Source: UBA8828 sp964510855 (GTDB lineage Bacteria; Verrucomicrobiota; Verrucomicrobiia; Opitutales; UBA953). Taken from it: a stretch of DNA of 64,000 nt. The notes beneath the pieces are model-generated. The model searched no databases, was not told the DNA's origin, and worked only from the letters and a program-made list of their open reading frames with translations. How positions within the stretch are numbered: the first letter of the stretch is position 1; the number at the start of each line of letters is the position of its first letter. Positions 59,468 to 64,000 of the stretch are shown piece by piece. Both the position numbers and the translations under genes were made by a program. The stretch lies in contig CAZEDB010000008.1 of the NCBI GenBank assembly GCA_964510855.1, forward strand, positions 1-64,000. Direction: 5' to 3'.

Positions 59468-60267
59468 TTGAGCGCCTCGTGCAAATCAGCTGCCCAGATT
59501 TCGTAACCCTTGAGACTTAAGTGCAACAGGTCAGGCATGACCTCTTTTGAGAGGGTGCCGTCAGACTGAAGTAATTTGGGTGCTAAGTCGCGGACTTGAA
59601 CCAGCGTGCGTTTCGCTACCGCTTTCGCCACTAATTGATTAGCGGCTTGATTATTCAAACGCATTTTGTCGTTGGGCTTTTCTCCACGCGGGAAAATTTG
59701 ATACAGAATCACGGGAGTGCGAGGGAAGCGCTCCTGGATCTCATCGAGAATAGCAAGTGTGCCAGCGGCAATATCTTGCGGACTATCCATGCGATGCCCG
59801 GTGTTATTGGTGCCAATCATCACTACAAAAGCACGGGGGTTGAGGTCCTTGGGTAAGTTGCCGTTACGTAGGCGCCATAACACATTTTCTGTGCGGTCAC
59901 CGCTCGTTCCGAGATTCACAACTTTGGGTAAGCCCTTAAGGAGCGCGAGATAAGGTGGCTGTTCCCAGGCGTGGGTAATGGAATCTCCGATTAAAATTAA
60001 ACCACCCCCGCCTGCTTTTGCTGAAGCTTCAGCGGCAGCGGTTTGGCCCTGATGGCGTTGGAGCATGCCCTCATTCATCTTGCCATCATTGGCACGAGGA
60101 TAGGCCGCGGTGGCGAGCCGGAAGGGTTGTTGAAGTTCAGCTAATTCCATGCCTAAGGTCGCAGCATGATTAGCTGCCCGCCACCATTGTAGACCTAAAG
60201 CGGCGGCAATGGCGGCAAAGGACGCAGCAAGTAGACCAAGGGCAGGGGTGAGGGGGAGGCGCGACAT
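59464..60267 (-). CDS. SGNH hydrolase, membrane-anchored
   Basis: 267 residues with one N-terminal membrane segment or signal. L-I-G-D-S-I-T-H-A-W, G-T-S-G-D-R-T, I-G-T-N-N-T-G and L-L-H-L-S-L-K-G-Y give the blocks of the PAF-acetylhydrolase-like SGNH group; in the last block the usual D-x-x-H reads D-L-L-H. Likely a periplasmic esterase on acetylated sugars or lipids. ATGA overlap with the DNA glycosylase gene. Confidence 0.82.
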   Translation of the reverse strand: MSRLPLTPALGLLAASFAAIAAALGLQWWRAANHAATLGMELAELQQPFRLATAAYPRANDGKMNEGMLQRHQGQTAAAEASAKAGGGGLILIGDSITHAWEQPPYLALLKGLPKVVNLGTSGDRTENVLWRLRNGNLPKDLNPRAFVVMIGTNNTGHRMDSPQDIAAGTLAILDEIQERFPRTPVILYQIFPRGEKPNDKMRLNNQAANQLVAKAVAKRTLVQVRDLAPKLLQSDGTLSKEVMPDLLHLSLKGYEIWAADLHEALK

Positions 60268-60421
60268 AAGTTGGAGAAAATCTAGGTTAGAGAAAAGGCA
60301 AGCAGCGAGGATTTAGCCAGTCCATCTCGGGTTAACTGGTTCAGTGCTTTGACTGCCTATCCCTTTTTAGGTTCCTTGTATTTACCCTTTCTTTTTATAA
60401 CTTACGTTCTTCATCTGTCTC

Positions 60422-61303
60422 ATGCGCCTACCTTTGCTTTTTTTAGCCGCAGCTGCTTCAGCTCAAGTCGCTCCCGCAGTTGCTCCCAAGCCGTGGATTG
60501 CGATGGTCGATGCTCAGGTGGGGCGCGAAGCTAAGATCTCTCGGGCTGGCTCGCTCGAAGGTGCCTACCGTCGTAGTCGCACCGGCTTTGAACTGATTAA
60601 CGAAGGACCTAATCACGCTCTCGATCTCGAGTATTACACTTACCAACATAAAATGTCGGGCCCACTTGCCGCCGATGAAGAGCGTGCCTACAGGGATACT
60701 GATGACTTAATTCTATCGGGTTTTGTGCAATCTGAACTCGCAAATGGAAATCACTTACAGCTCATCGGCGCCGTGGAATGGGCCGCCGCGAGCGAGCTCG
60801 ACTTAGCTGATGGTTTTCGCTGGGGCTTAGGTGGTGCCTATCGCTGGAAACGAACGGGCGAGTGGGATGTTGCCCTCGGTCTCATGGTACAAGATCGCTT
60901 TGAAGCCAACCCGCTCCCCGTTCCTTATCTTCGGGCCTATTGGCATGTAGCGCCCGATCTTCGCATTGAGTTTCGCGGCACGGGTTTACAAAACGGCATT
61001 TTCGCTCGTTGGTTTGTAACTGCAGATCAGTCGACGAGTCTCGATGCCTCCGTCGCCTATGAAACGTTAACCTTCCGTTTGGCAGATAGTCTCGAGGGTC
61101 CCCGCGGCGTGGCTATCGGTGAGGTCCCTATTCGTATTGGCATCACGCAATTCTTCGAGCCCAGTGGCACCTGGTTTGCGCGCTTCGCGCTCTCCTATGA
61201 TGCTTTTCACCGTCAGTCGATTCGCCGCGATAATGAAACCGTGGCTGCCTTTCAGGCCGACGGCACGGCTACCGCTACGTTCCGTATCGGCGCTCGTTTC
61301 TAG
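60422..61303 (+). CDS. Hypothetical outer-membrane beta-barrel protein
   Basis: 293 residues with signal peptide M-R-L-P-L-L-F-L-A-A-A-A-S-A. The body consists of alternating-polarity strands (F-R-W-G-L-G-G-A-Y-R-W, D-V-A-L-G-L-M-V) and ends A-T-F-R-I-G-A-R-F with the C-terminal Phe expected of outer-membrane proteins. No specific function. Confidence 0.6.
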   Translation: MRLPLLFLAAAASAQVAPAVAPKPWIAMVDAQVGREAKISRAGSLEGAYRRSRTGFELINEGPNHALDLEYYTYQHKMSGPLAADEERAYRDTDDLILSGFVQSELANGNHLQLIGAVEWAAASELDLADGFRWGLGGAYRWKRTGEWDVALGLMVQDRFEANPLPVPYLRAYWHVAPDLRIEFRGTGLQNGIFARWFVTADQSTSLDASVAYETLTFRLADSLEGPRGVAIGEVPIRIGITQFFEPSGTWFARFALSYDAFHRQSIRRDNETVAAFQADGTATATFRIGARF

Positions 61304-61313
61304 AACGTCTTCC

Positions 61314-62282
61314 TCAGAAGAACTCTACCGTGTAGGCGAGACGTTTGTCGGGTAGTCCTTGCACGCCTTCAATCAATACGCCGACGCGATCACCGCGTTT
61401 AAAAGAAGTTTTTGGCCGAAAAATAAGACACTGCGCCACGCCAATCATTGAGGTGTCGAGGCGAACATCACTGAGCGGAATTTCCTTTAAACCTTTGAGG
61501 TCGGCCGGGAAGCGACGTTGGCTAGCCAAATTCAACTCATATAATTTTATCTGCGTACCCGTCACTCGATAACGCTGAGGTGAAAGGCTAACCGACCACG
61601 CCGTGTTGGGCTTGAGATAGCTTAGCGGATAAAATCCCGCCGCTGGGAAACAGATGATTGCATTACCAGCCGGCTTGCCCGCTCCATCAAAAGCCCACAT
61701 CGCACTCGCCCCACCTGCGACTCCGAAACCTGTCTTGGTCATGGCGGGGTTGAGGCACCAGCGTCGGTGACCCACCCGCGCAATGTTGGAAGGGTCTGAG
61801 TCATCCATATACCCATCGACCGATCCGGTGAGTCCATCGGGGCCTGATGTCCAAAATAGATTCGAGTTACTTGTCGCTTCATAGCCACGCCGGTAGGTGG
61901 CGTCGTCCATGCCCTTAGGTTTGGGCGGCTTGTGATCAATCGTCCCTAACTGGCGGCAGATTTCTGCGCCGAACTTACAGGTCCAACTCAACTCTTCATC
62001 GAGTTTAACATCGTGCGAAAGTCCTGCGAGGTAGCGGTAGGCATTTAGCCGGGCCAATTCGCCGCGTGCTTTGGACATTTCAGATGGGGTAGGGCGAGGG
62101 ACCTTAGTCGGTTCATCTTTGCTGGTTTGGCGGGCCGGCGTGGCCGGACTCGAGGCCCGCGCCGTGGCCTCAATGGCTTTAATCTTTCGTTCAATGTCTG
62201 CCTTCGACCGCTTAGCCGTTAGCTCTGGGGTCGGGTCCGCTACCAAGGTGGCAGCTAGGATTAACAGGGCAAAGGGTCGCAT
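61314..62282 (-). CDS. Exported CAP/SCP-domain protein
   Basis: 322 residues from the ATG of M-R-P-F-A-L-L-I-L-A-A. After a Lys/Ala/Thr/Pro-rich linker, the CAP fold shows L-A-R-L-N-A-Y-R, the helix D-E-E-L-S-W-T-C-K-F-G, V-G-H-R-R-W-C-L-N-P and T-G-F-G-V-A, matching bacterial SCP-like extracellular proteins. The ligand is unknown; the C-terminal 90 residues may be a separate beta domain. Confidence 0.8.
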   Translation of the reverse strand: MRPFALLILAATLVADPTPELTAKRSKADIERKIKAIEATARASSPATPARQTSKDEPTKVPRPTPSEMSKARGELARLNAYRYLAGLSHDVKLDEELSWTCKFGAEICRQLGTIDHKPPKPKGMDDATYRRGYEATSNSNLFWTSGPDGLTGSVDGYMDDSDPSNIARVGHRRWCLNPAMTKTGFGVAGGASAMWAFDGAGKPAGNAIICFPAAGFYPLSYLKPNTAWSVSLSPQRYRVTGTQIKLYELNLASQRRFPADLKGLKEIPLSDVRLDTSMIGVAQCLIFRPKTSFKRGDRVGVLIEGVQGLPDKRLAYTVEFF

Positions 62283-62397
62283 GGACCTTGTGACCTTAGT
62301 TACGAAGTGACCCCTATCTAGGCTAAAAGCGCGACCCGAACCGCTGTTTTTACCTTTCCTCCATCGGGTTGGGCGCTCAACCTCGACTCCTCTACCC

Positions 62398-62514
62398 ATG
62401 GGACAGCAATACAACAAGGTCATCAAACGCCGCCGCCGTCGCGCTTACCTCGAGCGCGTCAAAGCACGTATCAAGTCGGCGCGTTCATCCAAAAAGAAGA
62501 GCAGCAAGAAGTGA
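62398..62514 (+). CDS. 38-residue very basic protein
   Basis: ATG to TGA. The sequence starts M-G-Q-Q-Y-N-K-V-I-K, runs through five consecutive Arg, then A-Y-L-E-R-V-K-A-R-I-K and ends S-S-K-K-K-S-S-K-K. Eighteen of 38 residues are Lys or Arg, as in small ribosomal or RNA-binding proteins. The stop overlaps the GTG of the next gene (GTGA), which argues that it is translated. It resembles the kind of short basic protein known from Verrucomicrobia, but I cannot name the family. Confidence 0.7.
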   Translation: MGQQYNKVIKRRRRRAYLERVKARIKSARSSKKKSSKK

Positions 62515-63032
62515 GCGCGTTTGGGCGACAAGGTCTTGGCCGTCTAACGGCGGTCCTCGTTGTCCTGCTCCTTGCTGGCTGCCAATCCGTCCCTTTCGAG
62601 GCCGACGAGGTCCCGGGCATTGACCGAGTCGTCACGCGCTATCGTGGCGAAAAAGAAATCCATCGCCTCAGTCAAACCTGGGGCGCCCAGCCTTCAGCTG
62701 ATGGCAGCGATGTGGTTATTCTCAGCGATCGCGCTTCGCGCATCGGTTATTACTTCTGGATTAATCTTGGCATCGACCCGCCCGCCGGTTCCTCAGTGCG
62801 TATTGAGTATGTGGATAAGGAAAATCTTCCGCCTACCGTTCGTAACTACATTCTCGAGCGCAATCCAGGTGGCCTGTTCGGAGAAATCGTAGTCGGTCTA
62901 ACCGGCCCTGATGCTCGTACTCCTAAGTGGCACCCCATTGCCTGGCGCGTCAGCATTATCAGCCCTGAGGGTAAAGTTTTAGCCTGCAAACGAAGCTTCC
63001 TCTGGGGTGCCCCTCGCGAACGCGCACCCTGA
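62511..63032 (+). CDS. Lipoprotein of unknown function
   Basis: 173 residues from GTG, coupled to the 38-residue gene. The signal V-L-V-V-L-L-L-A-G-C is a lipobox with Cys at residue 24. The mature part has I-G-Y-Y-F-W-I-N-L-G-I-D-P-P and later W-R-V-S-I-I-S-P-E-G. No family recognised. Probably anchored to the outer membrane. Confidence 0.68.
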   Translation: MSAFGRQGLGRLTAVLVVLLLAGCQSVPFEADEVPGIDRVVTRYRGEKEIHRLSQTWGAQPSADGSDVVILSDRASRIGYYFWINLGIDPPAGSSVRIEYVDKENLPPTVRNYILERNPGGLFGEIVVGLTGPDARTPKWHPIAWRVSIISPEGKVLACKRSFLWGAPRERAP

Positions 63033-63142
63033 GTCTTTTAGGCGTCCCATTTAGGTAGCTTTTTTTTAACTTTAGATTAACAGAAAAAGCCGAGTTTTCG
63101 GTTTGATTTGGCCTAAAAAAAGGGGAGTCTTTTATCATTCCC
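63033..63142. promoter_or_regulatory. AT-rich leader of the glycine-rich gene
   Basis: A T run (63060-63068), an AAGCCGA/TTCGGTT weak stem near 63087-63104 and an AT-rich segment precede the ATG at 63143. The weak stem may end the lipoprotein transcript; the region probably also holds a promoter. Confidence 0.4.
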
Positions 63143-64000
63143 ATGAGTTCGAGTAGAGTCCTTCCCCTAGGCCTTCTATTGGCCGCTTCTTCACTTTCCG
63201 CCCAAGTCATCATTTCGGGCGCAGGTGGACTTGCTAACGAAACTTACTCGACTGCTATCGACACGACAGGGGGCAATACACTCTCGCTTGCCTTCATGAT
63301 CGACTACCTCGTGGTCGGCGGTGGCGGTGCCGGCGGCACCGCGGGCGGATCCGGAGGCGAGAATACTTGGGGTGCCGGCGGCGGTGGTGCAGGCGGCGTC
63401 CTTTCCGGATCCACTAACCTCTCTGCCACTAGTTACACCGTTTCGGTTGGCGCAGGTGGTACCGCGGCTAATTACAGCGCTGGCTCAACCACTAATGGCG
63501 GTTCCGGAACTAAGTCCGTATTCGGTTCTATCGAGGCCCTTGGTGGCGGCGGTGGCGCCGGAAGTAACAACGCCGCCAACGGCGGTGGCGTCGGTCTCAG
63601 TGGCGGCTCCGGCGGTGGTGGTGGTGGTGATGGCCTAAAAGCCGGCGGTGCTGGAACTCTCGGACAAGGTTTTGGTGGTGGCACCTCGCGCTCCTCAGCT
63701 GGTAATCGCGCTGCAGGCGGCGGCGGTGGAGGCGCCGGCGGTGTTGGCGAAATTGGTGGACCTCCTAACGGTCATAATAGCGGCGTCGGTGGAAAGGGCG
63801 GCGTAGGGGTCTCTTCCAACATCAGCGGATCTTCTGTATTTTATGGCGGCGGTGGTGGCGGTGGCGGTCGTGATACCAACGGCGGCGCAACCTCAGCTGG
63901 TGGTACTGGTGGCTCGGGCGGTGGCGGCGCCGGTTCGGGCGCAGGCGCTGCGACATCTGGCACCGACGGCCTTGGTGGCGGCGGCGGCGGGTCGGGTGCT
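63143..64000 (+). CDS. Exported glycine-rich protein, 3' end beyond the window
   Basis: 286 codons open to the window edge with no stop. Signal peptide M-S-S-S-R-V-L-P-L-G-L-L-L-A-A-S-S-L-S-A. Near residue 55, I-D-Y-L-V-V-G-G-G-G-A-G-G is a hallmark of exported glycine-rich domains; thereafter G/S/A/N-rich low-complexity repeats continue. A PEP-CTERM tail or an autotransporter barrel could follow outside the window. Glycine codons are mostly GGC/GGT. Partial. Confidence 0.75.
   Translation, partial: MSSSRVLPLGLLLAASSLSAQVIISGAGGLANETYSTAIDTTGGNTLSLAFMIDYLVVGGGGAGGTAGGSGGENTWGAGGGGAGGVLSGSTNLSATSYTVSVGAGGTAANYSAGSTTNGGSGTKSVFGSIEALGGGGGAGSNNAANGGGVGLSGGSGGGGGGDGLKAGGAGTLGQGFGGGTSRSSAGNRAAGGGGGGAGGVGEIGGPPNGHNSGVGGKGGVGVSSNISGSSVFYGGGGGGGGRDTNGGATSAGGTGGSGGGGAGSGAGAATSGTDGLGGGGGGSGA

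Noticed and set aside
63472..63684. Minus-strand proline-rich frame
   Set aside because: It is the complement of the glycine-codon-rich gene, whose signal peptide and codon pattern are convincing.

Overview
Organism. The window looks like a chromosome fragment of a Verrucomicrobiota bacterium, most likely of the Opitutae. This is inferred from several traits: PEP-CTERM proteins with a P-E-P-S-T-Y-G-L-I-L-G-G tail and an R-R-R-K end, lysine synthesis through LL-diaminopimelate aminotransferase (dapL), a large autotransporter of the beta-strand-repeat type, a Gram-negative envelope, and a short rpoZ-like gene beside smpB. Three runs of exactly 100 N show that this is a scaffolded draft. Two of the gaps are flanked by the same 55 bases on both sides, a typical de Bruijn assembly trace.

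Layout. 1-2260: end of trmD, rplS and a carotenoid desaturase/isomerase-type FAD enzyme. 2281-6142: three PEP-CTERM genes and the relic of a fourth, with a permease plus small thioredoxin-like protein between them. 6475-10992: three overlapping or close genes for exported proteins, the first a 1038-residue calcium-motif and alpha/beta-hydrolase protein. 10995-19239: aminotransferase-trmL pair, a secreted Cys-motif protein with an outer-membrane protein, tRNA-Asn, rpoZ-smpB, a short Kef-type antiporter, a beta-barrel/HMA lipoprotein pair and mpl. 19279-21897: nrnA-truB-ribF operon. 22022-26816: clpC, DUF423, tRNA-Val, eno. 26884-32145: acid phosphatase and a 1412-residue autotransporter. 32241-39670: a sialic-acid cluster (AGE epimerase, sialate O-acetylesterase, sialidase, SGNH esterase, nanA, nanM). 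40397-43160: rpmB, then fabV-parA-dgkA overlapped as an operon. 43191-52465: a sugar isomerase-like protein, an oxidoreductase, tspO, dapL, tRNA-Phe, panC, cimA, a small membrane protein and tRNA-Arg. 52563-58552: TerC, an MsbA-like ABC exporter with a GT9 glycosyltransferase, and amtB behind a good sigma-54 promoter. 58598-64000: an OGG-type DNA glycosylase, SGNH hydrolase, outer-membrane protein, CAP-domain protein, a 38-residue very basic protein coupled to a lipoprotein, and a glycine-rich exported protein that runs off the end.

Most unusual feature. About ten intergenic regions hold arrays assembled from the same small set of short-unit repeats: 7-mers of the TTATCCC, TACTTTC, TTAATTC and CGAAGAA types, a 14-mer, 8-mers of the GAGCTAAT type, 9-mers of the CCGCAGCCA and CCGCTAACA types, and two REP-like palindromes. 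They recur in a similar order at distant loci. They are also strand-polarised: purine-rich on the coding strand after stop codons and pyrimidine-rich before start codons. Several start codons therefore follow pyrimidine tracts with no Shine-Dalgarno sequence. I know of no described element that matches this and treat it as the main candidate for something new.

How the genes work together. Housekeeping genes (translation, cell-wall recycling, cofactors, amino acids) are mixed with a strongly export-oriented set of PEP-CTERM, autotransporter, beta-barrel, lipoprotein and hydrolase genes. The sialic-acid genes could deacetylate and release sialic acid, cleave it to ManNAc and pyruvate, and epimerise ManNAc to GlcNAc, but no transporter, kinase, deacetylase or deaminase for the pathway lies in the window.
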